A model generated the notes under the pieces. That model was not told where the DNA came from and did not search any database. It saw only the letters and a list, made by a program, of their open reading frames with translations. From CAKAHY01 sp963522175 (GTDB lineage: Bacteria; Bacillota; Clostridia; Lachnospirales; Lachnospiraceae): a DNA stretch of 49,043 nt. Where the stretch lies: NCBI GenBank assembly GCA_963522175.1, contig CAUQXC010000013.1, positions 1 through 49,043 of the forward strand, given 5' to 3'. The position numbers and the translations under genes were made by a program. Within the stretch, counting starts at the first letter, position 1; every line of letters begins with the position of its first letter. This document shows, piece after piece, positions 15,173 to 23,633 of the stretch.

Positions 15173-16525
15173 TTATGATACATAGTCAGGGAAATACGTA
15201 TCTATATAATGCGTATCCGTATCTCCTCTTTGATATGCCTCATTATTAATTATATCATAGTCAAAATCCAAATTTGTATCTACGCCGTCTATTACCATCT
15301 CTCCGAGTGCGGAGCGCATCTTCGAAATAGCTTCCTCTCTGTCCTTTCCGTGGACAATAAGCTTGAGAAGCATGGAATCATAGTTTGGCGGTATCTTATA
15401 GCCGTTATATATATGAGAATCGACCCTTACACCGTTTCCGCCCGGAATATGCAGATTTTTTATGGTTCCCGGAGACGGTCTGAACTTTTTCTCGGGATTT
15501 TCGGCATTTATCCTGCATTCGATAGCATGTCCGTTTATCTTAATATCATCCTGAGTAAAGCTGAGTCTTTCTCCCGCCGCAATACAGATCTGCTCTTTTA
15601 TGAGATCCAGTCCCGTAACCATCTCCGTTACAGGATGTTCAACCTGTATACGTGTATTCATCTCCATAAAGAAGAAATTTTTATCTTTATCAAGTAGGAA
15701 CTCTATAGTACCGGCATTCTCATATTTAGCCGCCTTTGCAGCCTTAACGGCAACCTCTCCCATAGCTTTTCTTAAGCTTTCGTCTATAGCTATGCTTGGC
15801 GCTTCTTCAAGAACCTTTTGGTGTCTTCTTTGGATGGAACAGTCTCTTTCACCCAAATGAACCACATTTCCGTATTTATCCGCCATTATCTGAAACTCTA
15901 TATGTCTCGGTCTTTCCACATAACGCTCAAGATACATTGCATCATCGGAAAAGCCCTTTATTGCTTCCTGCTGTGCGGTAATAAAGCTTTCCTTAAAGTC
16001 TTCCTCACTTCTTGAAATCCTCATTCCCTTACCGCCTCCGCCTCCGGATGCCTTTATCATGATAGGAAAACCTATCTCCTTGGCTTCCTCCAAAGCCGCC
16101 GAAACATCGGTAAGACTTCCCTTGCTGCCTTTAACAACAGGCACTCCAGCCTTTATCATGGTTTCTCTTGCCATCGCTTTATCGCCCATTCTTGCGATTA
16201 TCTCACTGTCCGGACCTATAAAAGTAATATTACACTCCTTACAGTGCTTGGCAAACTTGGCATTTTCGGACAAAAAACCGAAGCCCGGGTGTATGGCATC
16301 CGCACCTATAGCCAAGGTGGCGGATAAAATTCTCGCCATATCAAGATAACTGTTTGTTGACGGAGCCGGTCCTATACAAATGGCTTCATCCGCAAGCATT
16401 GTGTGCAGACTGTCTCTGTCCGCCTCGGAATATACCGCAACGCTTTTTATTCCCAGCTCTCTGCACGCTCTTATTATTCTTACAGCTATTTCTCCTCGAT
16501 TAGCTATCAATATTTTTTGAAACAT
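15173..16525 (-). CDS. accC: Biotin carboxylase subunit of acetyl-CoA carboxylase
   Basis: ATP-dependent carboxylation of the biotin carried by AccB. The 450-residue length is standard. The start FQKILIANRGEIAVRIIRACRELG, the glycine-rich ATP-grasp loop KASGGGGGKGMR, the catalytic segment FFFMEMNTRIQVEHPVTE and the C-terminal GHAIECRINAE are all present. It lies between fabZ and accDA with gaps of 8 and 14 bases, so the whole carboxylase except accB is clustered at the end of the operon. Confidence 0.97.
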   Translation of the reverse strand: MFQKILIANRGEIAVRIIRACRELGIKSVAVYSEADRDSLHTMLADEAICIGPAPSTNSYLDMARILSATLAIGADAIHPGFGFLSENAKFAKHCKECNITFIGPDSEIIARMGDKAMARETMIKAGVPVVKGSKGSLTDVSAALEEAKEIGFPIMIKASGGGGGKGMRISRSEEDFKESFITAQQEAIKGFSDDAMYLERYVERPRHIEFQIMADKYGNVVHLGERDCSIQRRHQKVLEEAPSIAIDESLRKAMGEVAVKAAKAAKYENAGTIEFLLDKDKNFFFMEMNTRIQVEHPVTEMVTGLDLIKEQICIAAGERLSFTQDDIKINGHAIECRINAENPEKKFRPSPGTIKNLHIPGGNGVRVDSHIYNGYKIPPNYDSMLLKLIVHGKDREEAISKMRSALGEMVIDGVDTNLDFDYDIINNEAYQRGDTDTHYIDTYFPDYVS

Positions 16526-16533
16526 AATCTTCC

Positions 16534-16956
16534 CTAGCCTATCATAAATGTAAGCTCAGCCTCAACAGCCACTTTACCGTCAACACTTGCTACAGCCTTT
16601 CCTATGCCGACAGGTCCCTTTCTTTTAATAATTTCACATTCCAATTTTAACTTATCTCCCGGAATGACTTTTTTTCTGAATTTCACATTATTCATCCCGC
16701 CGAAATAAGCTATTTTCCCTTTGTTTTCCTCAAGGGAAAGTATTGCACAGGCGCCTGTCTGAGCCAAAGCTTCCACCATAAGAACCCCCGGCATTACAGG
16801 TTCACCCGGAAAATGTCCCGCAAACTGTGATTCCGAATATGTAATCGCCTTATATCCCACGGCTCTCACACCGGGTTCCAGCTCTTCTATGCAGTCTACC
16901 AGCAAAAAAGGATGCCTGTGAGGTATGATTTCCTGAATTTCTTTAATTCCCAACAT
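16534..16956 (-). CDS. fabZ: 3-hydroxyacyl-ACP dehydratase FabZ
   Basis: Dehydrates 3-hydroxyacyl-ACP in the elongation cycle. The 140-residue hot-dog-fold protein carries the catalytic His in HRHPFLLVD and the catalytic Glu in GVLMVEALAQTGA. No separate FabA/FabN isomerase is seen in this window, so the source of unsaturated fatty acids cannot be told from here. Located between accB and accC, the usual Firmicute order. Confidence 0.96.
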   Translation of the reverse strand: MLGIKEIQEIIPHRHPFLLVDCIEELEPGVRAVGYKAITYSESQFAGHFPGEPVMPGVLMVEALAQTGACAILSLEENKGKIAYFGGMNNVKFRKKVIPGDKLKLECEIIKRKGPVGIGKAVASVDGKVAVEAELTFMIG

Positions 16957-16965
16957 AACAAACTC

Positions 16966-17418
16966 CTATCTTATACGAAACATTGCCTGTCCGAATTCCA
17001 CCACATCGCCTTCATTGACAAGAATGGCTTCAACTACTCCTTCAAATTCACTTTCGATTTCATTCATAAGCTTCATAGCCTCTATTATACCGAGAACCTG
17101 CCCCTTCTTTACGTGACTTCCCACTTCGACAAAAGGTTCCGCTCCCGGAGCCGGAGCCTTATAAAAAGTACCTACCAAAGGTGAGGTCACAACATTTCCG
17201 CTGTCAATTTCAGCTCTTTGTTCCGGTAAAGCTTCAGTAGCTACAAGCGGTAAAGGCTGAGGCAAAGTAAGCTCCTTTGCAGTAGCCGAATTATCGTACA
17301 CCACCTTAGGAACATTCTTTCCTATCTGTATTTTTTCTCCGTCCTTTTCATACGAAAACTTATCTATATTATTTTTATTTACAGCCTCTATAAGCTGTAT
17401 CATATCTTCAATTTTCAT
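16966..17418 (-). CDS. accB: Biotin carboxyl carrier protein of acetyl-CoA carboxylase
   Basis: 150-residue carrier. The N-terminal helix region is followed by a Pro/Ala-rich flexible linker (about 55-75) and a biotinyl domain with the lysine acceptor in IEAMKLMNEIE (about residue 116). The partners are AccC and AccDA downstream. The gene starts five bases after fabF. Confidence 0.95.
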   Translation of the reverse strand: MKIEDMIQLIEAVNKNNIDKFSYEKDGEKIQIGKNVPKVVYDNSATAKELTLPQPLPLVATEALPEQRAEIDSGNVVTSPLVGTFYKAPAPGAEPFVEVGSHVKKGQVLGIIEAMKLMNEIESEFEGVVEAILVNEGDVVEFGQAMFRIR

Positions 17419-17422
17419 CTTT

Positions 17423-18661
17423 TTAAGCCTCGAATTTCTTAAATATTATGCTGGCGTTGTGTCCGCCGAATCCCAGTGAGTTCGATATGGCAACATTTAC
17501 CGGCATATTCACTCCGCTGCCCTTGCAATAGTCAAGATCACACTCGGGATCGTCAACTTCAAGTCCCAAGGTTTGATGCACATAAGAATCCTCTATGGAC
17601 TTTATGCATGCAATAGCCTCAACTCCGCCTGCCGCTCCAAGTAAATGCCCTATCATAGACTTTGTGGAATTGATCTTTACCTTGTGAGCATGTTCACCGA
17701 GAGCAAGCTTTATAGCCTTTGTCTCAAACAGGTCATTATGATGTGTACCCGTTCCGTGCGCATTTATATAGTCTATATCCGAAGCCTTAAGATCGGCATC
17801 CTCCAGTGCAAATTCCATAGCCTTTGCGGCACCCTCGCCCGTCTCCATTGGGGAAGTTATATGATAAGCATCACAGGTGGCACCGTAACCGACTATTTCC
17901 GCATAAATCTTTGCGTTTCTTTTCTTTGCGTGTTCAAGCTCTTCAAGTACCAAAACTCCTGCGCCCTCACCCATTACAAACCCGCCTCTTTCCTTGTCAA
18001 AAGGAAGAGATGCTCTTTTAGGATCCGTAGATGTATTAAGCGCCGTCAAAGCACTGAAGCCCGCAACCGCTATAGGTGTAATGGATGCTTCCGTTCCGCC
18101 CGCAAGCATAACGTCCGCCTCACCGTAGCTTATGCTTCTGAACGCCTCTCCTATGGAATGTGTACCTGTAGCGCACGCCGTAACGACATTTATGTTCTTT
18201 CCCTTCAAGCCGAAATTGATTGCAACATTTCCCGCAGCCATATTTGAAATCATCATAGGCACCAGAAGAGGCGCAACTCTAGAAGGTCCTCTTTCTTCAA
18301 GCTTTTTACACTCTTTTTCAACAGCCTGCAAAGAACCTATACCCGAGCCTATACACACACCTATTCTATAACAGTCTTCCTTATTTGTATCAATTCCGGA
18401 ATCTTCTATAGCTTCCTTTGAGGCTGCAACGGCATACTGTGAAAATTCTTCCATTCTTTTAGCCGACTTGGCATCCATATAATTTTTAGGATCGAACTCC
18501 TTAAGCTGTGCCGCAAGTTTAACTTTATAGTTTTCAGTATCAAAATATGTTATCTCACCTATACCGCTTACACCCTGCTTACAGGAATCCCAAAATTTCT
18601 CAACAGTTAAGCCTATAGGTGTTACAGCACCCAAGCCTGTTACAACTACTCTTCTTTTCAT
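17423..18661 (-). CDS. fabF: 3-oxoacyl-ACP synthase II (FabF)
   Basis: Condensing enzyme that elongates acyl-ACP with malonyl-ACP. From the ATG at 18661 the product is 412 residues, beginning MKRRVVVTGLGAVTPIG. The catalytic Cys lies in TACATGTHSIG and the two His in HGTGTHHND and STKSMIGHLLGAAGG. The ATG at 18661 has an AGGAGGT site five bases upstream. An earlier in-frame codon six residues upstream lies in the ribosome-site region and is not used. Confidence 0.96.
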   Translation of the reverse strand: MKRRVVVTGLGAVTPIGLTVEKFWDSCKQGVSGIGEITYFDTENYKVKLAAQLKEFDPKNYMDAKSAKRMEEFSQYAVAASKEAIEDSGIDTNKEDCYRIGVCIGSGIGSLQAVEKECKKLEERGPSRVAPLLVPMMISNMAAGNVAINFGLKGKNINVVTACATGTHSIGEAFRSISYGEADVMLAGGTEASITPIAVAGFSALTALNTSTDPKRASLPFDKERGGFVMGEGAGVLVLEELEHAKKRNAKIYAEIVGYGATCDAYHITSPMETGEGAAKAMEFALEDADLKASDIDYINAHGTGTHHNDLFETKAIKLALGEHAHKVKINSTKSMIGHLLGAAGGVEAIACIKSIEDSYVHQTLGLEVDDPECDLDYCKGSGVNMPVNVAISNSLGFGGHNASIIFKKFEA

Positions 18662-18679
18662 AAAAGACCTCCTACACAA

Positions 18680-19438
18680 TTATTGCATACACATGCCGCC
18701 GTCAACGCTTATGGTCTGACCCGTAATATATCTTGCTCCTTCACCGGCTAAAAATGCTACAGTTTTAGCTATATCTTCCGGTAAACCGAAGGTTTTCATA
18801 GGTATGCTTTCAATAATCCCTTCTTTTACTTTATCCGACAAAACATCCGTCATATCCGTCTTTATAAATCCCGGTGCAACGGCATTGACCGTTATTCCTC
18901 TGCCTGCAAGTTCTCTTGCCGCCGATTTTGTCATCCCGACAACTCCCGCCTTGGATGCCGCATAATTAATCTGTCCCGCATTTCCCAAAAGTCCGGATAC
19001 CGAAGACATATTTATTATTCTTCCCGTCCTTGCTTTTATCATGTGCTTGGATGCCGCCTGCATACAGTTAAACGTTCCCTTTAAGTTTACCGCAATAACC
19101 GCGTCAAACTGCTCCTCGCTCATTCTCATAAGAAGCATATCTTTGGTGATACCGGCATTGTTTACCAGAATATCTATTTTCCCGAATTTTTCAACAACAA
19201 AATCGATCATCCCGCTGCATTCTTTAAAGTCGGAAATATCAGCTTTATATATCTGCGCCTGAACTCCCAGAGCCTTTACTTCTTCAAGAACCGCCTTTGC
19301 AGCTTCTTCCGAACCGCTGTAATTGATCACCACATCCGCTCCGTTTTTTGCAAGCTCTAAAGCCACAGCTCTTCCTATTCCTCTTGATGCTCCGGTAACC
19401 AAAGCTACTTTCTTACTTAATTCTTTATCCATAATCAT
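18680..19438 (-). CDS. fabG: 3-oxoacyl-ACP reductase FabG
   Basis: NADPH-dependent reduction of 3-oxoacyl-ACP. The 252-residue short-chain dehydrogenase has the cofactor loop TGASRGIGRA, NNAG, the catalytic Ser in NMSSVSG and the YAASK motif. The gene starts directly after the fabD stop, with two possible ATG codons two positions apart and only a weak ribosome site, so translational coupling to fabD is likely. Confidence 0.95.
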   Translation of the reverse strand: MIMDKELSKKVALVTGASRGIGRAVALELAKNGADVVINYSGSEEAAKAVLEEVKALGVQAQIYKADISDFKECSGMIDFVVEKFGKIDILVNNAGITKDMLLMRMSEEQFDAVIAVNLKGTFNCMQAASKHMIKARTGRIINMSSVSGLLGNAGQINYAASKAGVVGMTKSAARELAGRGITVNAVAPGFIKTDMTDVLSDKVKEGIIESIPMKTFGLPEDIAKTVAFLAGEGARYITGQTISVDGGMCMQ

Positions 19439-19439
19439 C

Positions 19440-20357
19440 TTAAAGCAGCTTTGCTGCTACCTCCTTTAAATCATCAACAGTCTCTATATTGAACGTATTT
19501 ACATCCTTGTTTATCTTTTTAACAAAGCCGGTAAGCGTTTTTCCCGGTCCTATTTCAATGAAGGTATCCACACCGTCTTCGATCATTTTTTCTATGCTTT
19601 GACTGAATTTTACGGAGCCCGAAACCTGATCTCTTAACAAATTTCTTATATCCTTCGCCTCTCTTACATATTCAGCCGTATAATTCGATACATAAGGTAT
19701 TTCAGGCTCATTTATCTGTATATCCTGTAAATATGTATACAGCTTCTCTCCCGCTCCGTTTAAAAGCTTTGAATGGAAGGGGCCGCTTACATTAAGCTCT
19801 ATAACTCTTTTCGCACCTGCTTCCTTAAGCTTTTCCATAGCTAAGGTAACAGCTTCTTTTTTACCCGAAATAACAATTTGCCCCGGGCAGTTATAATTTG
19901 CAATATATACATCTTGTATGTCTTTTAAAACATCCTCAATTATTCCCGCTTCCAAATTAAGAACCGCCGCCATTGAGCCTACGCCCTGAGGTACCTCTTT
20001 TTGCATCAATATACCCCTTTGTCTTACCGTCTTAATTGCATCTTCTTCACTCAAAACCTTGCCAAGATAAAGAGCCTCATACTCTCCGAGACTGAGACCT
20101 GCACAAGCCTGTGCTTTAAGTCCCGTTTTTTCTATAGCTTTAAGCATGGCTATTCCTGTTGTCACCATAGCCGCCTGCGTATACTCCGTGATATCCAAAT
20201 CGGCGTTTTCGGTAAAACAAAGCTTAGGCATATCTATACCCAAAAGCTTGCTTGCATTATCAAAAACTTGCTTTGAATCCGCATCATTATTATAAAAACT
20301 TTCTCCCATTCCGCACTTTTGTGCTCCCTGTCCGGGGAATAAAAAAGCTATCTTCAT
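19440..20357 (-). CDS. fabD: Malonyl-CoA:ACP transacylase FabD
   Basis: Loads malonyl groups onto ACP. The 305-residue protein has LFPGQGAQ at the start, the nucleophilic Ser in GLSLGEYEAL and the catalytic His in SGPFHSKLL. It lies 17 bases after fabK and runs directly into fabG. Confidence 0.96.
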   Translation of the reverse strand: MKIAFLFPGQGAQKCGMGESFYNNDADSKQVFDNASKLLGIDMPKLCFTENADLDITEYTQAAMVTTGIAMLKAIEKTGLKAQACAGLSLGEYEALYLGKVLSEEDAIKTVRQRGILMQKEVPQGVGSMAAVLNLEAGIIEDVLKDIQDVYIANYNCPGQIVISGKKEAVTLAMEKLKEAGAKRVIELNVSGPFHSKLLNGAGEKLYTYLQDIQINEPEIPYVSNYTAEYVREAKDIRNLLRDQVSGSVKFSQSIEKMIEDGVDTFIEIGPGKTLTGFVKKINKDVNTFNIETVDDLKEVAAKLL

Positions 20358-20374
20358 ACAGGCTCCTTTACTTT

Positions 20375-21313
20375 TTACTCAAATCTTTTGATATTTTTAA
20401 TCAACTCCTCAGTCTCCGCCATAATCTCTGAAATTATTTCCTTACAAGGCTGTCTTTTACTCACCAGACCCGCTATCTGACCCGCCATTACGGTTCCGTT
20501 TACAACATCACCTTCCATAACGGCTTTTCTTAAGGTTCCCAAAGTCAAATATTCAAGCTCCTCAAAGCTCTTTCCTTCGGCTTCAAGTCTTGCATACTCT
20601 CTCGTCATCGTATTTCTCAAGCTTCTTACAGGGTGGCCGTGACTTCTTCCGGTAACCGCACTGTCTATGTCTTTTGCCTTAATTACTCTTTCCTTGTATT
20701 CATCATGACAAATGGATTCATCGCTTACTACAAACCTTGTTCCCATCTGCACCGCTTCGGCGCCCAGCATAAGCGCAGCCATAAGGCCTCTTCCGTCTGC
20801 TATACCGCCTGCCGCGATAACCGGTATATTAACGGCATCCACAATTTGCGGAACCAATGTCATAGTGGTTATTTCTCCTATATGTCCGCCCGACTCCGTT
20901 CCTTCCGCAACTACCGCATCCGCACCGCATCTTTCCATTCTCTTAGCAAGAGCAACACTGGCAACCACCGGTATTACCTTTATTCCGGCTTCCTTCCACT
21001 GTTTCATATATTTTTCGGGAGAACCCGCACCTGTTGTAATAACCTTAATTCCCTCTTCCACAACCAGCTTCGCTATATCCTCGGCATGCGGAGACAAGAG
21101 CATTATATTTACTCCGAAAGGCTTATCGGTTAAAGCCTTACATTTTTCTATTTCCTGTTTTACAACCTCTACAGGAGCATTTGCACCTCCTATAAGTCCC
21201 AATCCGCCGGCATTACTGACCGCCGCGGCAAGATTATGTTCGGCAACCCAAGCCATTCCCCCCTGAATAATCGGATATTCTATTCCTAAAATCTCTGTTA
21301 TTCTTGTCTTCAT
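20375..21313 (-). CDS. fabK: Enoyl-ACP reductase II (FabK)
   Basis: FMN-dependent final reduction of each elongation cycle, the triclosan-insensitive alternative to FabI. The 312-residue TIM-barrel protein has YPIIQGGMAWVAEHNLAAAVSNAGGLGLIG and the FMN-binding AAGGIADGRGLMAALMLGAEAVQMGTRF. The segment ESGGHIGEITTM is typical of FabK. It is the second-position enzyme of the operon and the likely main enoyl reductase, with the longer homologue at 12217-13383 as a possible paralogue. Confidence 0.93.
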   Translation of the reverse strand: MKTRITEILGIEYPIIQGGMAWVAEHNLAAAVSNAGGLGLIGGANAPVEVVKQEIEKCKALTDKPFGVNIMLLSPHAEDIAKLVVEEGIKVITTGAGSPEKYMKQWKEAGIKVIPVVASVALAKRMERCGADAVVAEGTESGGHIGEITTMTLVPQIVDAVNIPVIAAGGIADGRGLMAALMLGAEAVQMGTRFVVSDESICHDEYKERVIKAKDIDSAVTGRSHGHPVRSLRNTMTREYARLEAEGKSFEELEYLTLGTLRKAVMEGDVVNGTVMAGQIAGLVSKRQPCKEIISEIMAETEELIKNIKRFE

Positions 21314-21343
21314 ATACTATTTACTCCTACTTCTTATCTTTGT

Positions 21344-21399
21344 ATTCTTATCAAAGAAAATAAACACTATCTATAATATCCATTTTCTTTGATAAGAAT
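21344..21399. repeat. Perfect 18-base inverted repeat between acpP and fabK
   Basis: ATTCTTATCAAAGAAAAT (21344-21361) is exactly complementary to 21382-21399, with a 20-base loop. As RNA it would be a long AU-rich hairpin in the leader of fabK. No T-run follows, so it does not look like a simple terminator. Each arm contains TTATCAAAG/CTTTGATAA, close to half of the TTTGA-N3-TCAAA operator at 22667. Confidence 0.75.
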
Positions 21400-21408
21400 T
21401 TTATACAC

Positions 21409-21439
21409 AAGTAAGCCGAGCTTTTATGCCGGCTTACTT
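21409..21439 (-). terminator. Hairpin directly after acpP, partial terminator or mRNA stabiliser
   Basis: AAGTAAGCCG and CGGCTTACTT pair perfectly (10 bases, 11-base loop) 13 bases after the acpP stop. The following GTGTATAAAATT is not a proper T-run. It could protect the acpP message and so raise ACP levels above those of the downstream enzymes. Confidence 0.5.
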
Positions 21440-21451
21440 AAACTGCTTTAA

Positions 21452-21685
21452 TTATATTTCTACACCCTTGTCCTGAAGATACTTGATAACGGCTCCTACA
21501 GTTGTTATAGATTCAAGATCTTCTGTAGGTATTTCAATGCTGTACTCGTCTTCAAGTGCCATAACCATGTTGAACAGATCCAAAGAATCCGCGCCAAGGT
21601 CATCCTTAAAGCTCGCTTCGTCGGTTATCTTTTCAACCTCGATGTTTAATTGATCTGCAATAATTTCTTTGATTTTTTCGTTCAT
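21452..21685 (-). CDS. acpP: Acyl carrier protein
   Basis: 77-residue acidic carrier of fatty acyl chains. The phosphopantetheine attachment Ser lies in the GADSLD motif. The ATG at 21685 has GAGGAG about nine bases upstream and gives the standard length. The frame is open for a further 24 codons upstream, but these overlap fabH and look nothing like ACP. It is followed by two hairpins, consistent with special control of its abundance. Confidence 0.97.
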   Translation of the reverse strand: MNEKIKEIIADQLNIEVEKITDEASFKDDLGADSLDLFNMVMALEDEYSIEIPTEDLESITTVGAVIKYLQDKGVEI

Positions 21686-21705
21686 TTTTTCTTTCTCCTC
21701 TTTAT

Positions 21706-22650
21706 TTAGATTCTTATTGTTACGGCACCCCATGTCAGTCCGGCACCGAAGCCGCACATAACAATGATATCGCCTTTTTGCAGCTTTTTGTTTCTTAAAA
21801 GCTCGTCCAGAAGTAAAATTACACTTGCGCCGGATGTGTTTCCGACTCTTTCCAAGTTGTCGGGAAATTTATCCATGCTTTCACCCAGTCTTTTTGCAAC
21901 TGCTTCAAGTATCCTTATATTGGCTTGATGAAGAACATACATTTTAACTTCGTTTTTGCTTATGCCTGCCTCCGCCATCGCTTTTTCCAAAGTTTCCGGC
22001 ACCGTCCTTACGGCGAACTTAAAAACATCCTGACCCTGCATTTTGATAAAGGGATAATCTCCCTTGGACGGACAGGTAAGGACGTCCTTTCTCACTCCGT
22101 CGCTATACATAACCGATGAAAGTATATCCGATTCATCCTCGTTTGAACATTCAAGCACGGCGGCTCCCGCTCCGTCACCGAATAAAACACAGGTTGATCT
22201 GTCCTTCCAGTCAATTATCTTTGACAGAGCATCCCCTCCCAAAACAAGGGCATTCTTATAGCTTCCCGTTTTAAGCAAGGCACGTGCGACATGCATTGCA
22301 TACACAAAGCCCGAACAAGCCGCACTTATGTCAAAACCGAAAGCCTTATTTACTCCCAAAGCCGCCTGTATAACGCATGCCGTATTAGGAAAGTTATTGT
22401 CCGGAGTTGAAGTTCCGACTATGATAAGCTCTATATCTTCAGCTTTAATACCTGAATTTTCCAAAGCTTTCTTACTTGCTTCTATACATAAGTCCGATAA
22501 ACTCTCATCCTCCAAAAGGACATGCCTGCCTCTTATTCCCGTTCTTGAAAATATCCATTCATCAGATGTATCTACCATATTCGCAAGATCATCGTTGCTT
22601 AAATATTTTTTCGGTATAGCGCTTCCGCACGCCTTTAATGATATATTCAT
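21706..22650 (-). CDS. fabH: 3-oxoacyl-ACP synthase III (FabH)
   Basis: Starts fatty acid synthesis by condensing acetyl-CoA or a branched acyl-CoA with malonyl-ACP. The 314-residue thiolase-fold protein has the catalytic triad: Cys in ISAACSGFVYAM, His in VLHQANIRI, Asn in VGNTSGASV. The ATG at 22650 follows GGGAGGATGT. First gene of the fab-acc operon, directly after the promoter and its putative operator. Confidence 0.96.
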   Translation of the reverse strand: MNISLKACGSAIPKKYLSNDDLANMVDTSDEWIFSRTGIRGRHVLLEDESLSDLCIEASKKALENSGIKAEDIELIIVGTSTPDNNFPNTACVIQAALGVNKAFGFDISAACSGFVYAMHVARALLKTGSYKNALVLGGDALSKIIDWKDRSTCVLFGDGAGAAVLECSNEDESDILSSVMYSDGVRKDVLTCPSKGDYPFIKMQGQDVFKFAVRTVPETLEKAMAEAGISKNEVKMYVLHQANIRILEAVAKRLGESMDKFPDNLERVGNTSGASVILLLDELLRNKKLQKGDIIVMCGFGAGLTWGAVTIRI

Positions 22651-22666
22651 ACATCCTCCCAAAAAT

Positions 22667-22683
22667 ACTTTGATACTCAAACT
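22667..22683. promoter_or_regulatory. FabT-like operator at the fab operon transcription start
   Basis: The 17-base sequence ACTTTGATACTCAAACT contains a perfect TTTGA-N3-TCAAA palindrome with A and T at the outer ends, matching the general form of FabT (MarR-family) sites in Firmicute fatty acid operons. It lies immediately downstream of the -10 box, where a bound repressor would block transcription. No fabT gene is present in this window. Confidence 0.65.
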
Positions 22684-22711
22684 ATATTAACATAAGTTTC
22701 GTCATTGTCAA
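22684..22711 (-). promoter_or_regulatory. fab-acc operon promoter
   Basis: A perfect TTGACA (22711-22706) and TAATAT (22689-22684) are separated by 16 bases on the minus strand, 34 bases before the fabH start codon. Confidence 0.7.
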
Positions 22712-22766
22712 TAAAAATTATCGTACTTATAAAATTTTACATATAGTTCATTTTTTATCCATAAAA

Positions 22767-22803
22767 AGGTCTATGCCTCATTTACTTAATTCGGCATAGA
22801 CCT
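22767..22803 (-). terminator. Terminator of the holB-rsmI operon, overlapping the rsmI 3' end
   Basis: AGGTCTATGCC and GGCATAGACCT pair perfectly over 11 bases and are followed by TTTTTA on the minus strand. The upstream arm lies inside the last codons of rsmI. Confidence 0.88.
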
Positions 22804-23632
22804 CTCTTTTGCTTATTCCTCTATCTTTAGCTACCATTTTCATAACCTCTTTTTTTTCAAAGCCCTTGGCTTCATACATCTTGAAATGTTCGCCGATATC
22901 TATAGTTTCCCACGCTTTTATTTTCTCATCCTTAATCTCCTTGAGGCTTTTTCCTTCAACAACAAGGACGAACTCTCCTCTGATCTTATCCTCCTCGGAC
23001 ATTTTCTCATACACTTTTTTCGCCTCACCCAGATTCATTCTGAGAACTTCCTCGTGCTTTTTACTTATTTCCCTGACAAAACTTATCTTTCTGTCTTCAC
23101 CCAAATACTCCGCCAAGTCCTTTATAGTTTTTATAAGCTTATGCGGAGCTTCATATAACACTATCGTTCTTGTTTCTTCCCTAAGCTCTTCCAAAATATA
23201 TTTTCTGTCTTTTTTATCCGTCGGTAAAAAAGCCTCGAAGCAAAACCTTCTCGTAGCAAGTCCGCTTATAGCCAAAGCACTTACAACGGCGCTGGCACCG
23301 GGGATGACGCCTACTTCTATCCCGTTTTCATAGCAAATTCTCACCAAATCTTCTCCGGGATCCGAAATTCCGGGCATACCGGCATCACTGACAAGAGCAA
23401 TATTTTTGCCTTCTTTTATAAGCTTCACAAGCTCATACGCCTTTTCGATCTTATTATATTCATGATAACTCGTCATAGGTGTCTTTATATCAAAATGATT
23501 CAAAAGTTTTATGGTATTTCTCGTATCCTCCGCCGCAATCAGGTCAACTTCTTTAAGGACCTCCTGCGCCCTTTGGCTCATATCCTTCAGGTTCCCTATA
23601 GGTGTTGCCGCTACATATAATTTTCCTTGCAT
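22778..23632 (-). CDS. rsmI: 16S rRNA (cytidine(1402)-2'-O)-methyltransferase
   Basis: Methylates the 2'-OH of C1402 in the ribosomal decoding centre using S-adenosylmethionine. The 284-residue tetrapyrrole-methylase-fold protein has LYVAATPIGNLKDMSQRAQEVL, IAAEDTRNT, VSDAGMPGISDPGEDLV and IPGASAVVSAL. It is the last gene of the operon, one base after trmN6, the same neighbourhood as yabB-yabC in Bacillus. Confidence 0.95.
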   Translation of the reverse strand: MQGKLYVAATPIGNLKDMSQRAQEVLKEVDLIAAEDTRNTIKLLNHFDIKTPMTSYHEYNKIEKAYELVKLIKEGKNIALVSDAGMPGISDPGEDLVRICYENGIEVGVIPGASAVVSALAISGLATRRFCFEAFLPTDKKDRKYILEELREETRTIVLYEAPHKLIKTIKDLAEYLGEDRKISFVREISKKHEEVLRMNLGEAKKVYEKMSEEDKIRGEFVLVVEGKSLKEIKDEKIKAWETIDIGEHFKMYEAKGFEKKEVMKMVAKDRGISKREVYAELSK

Positions 23633-23633
23633 T

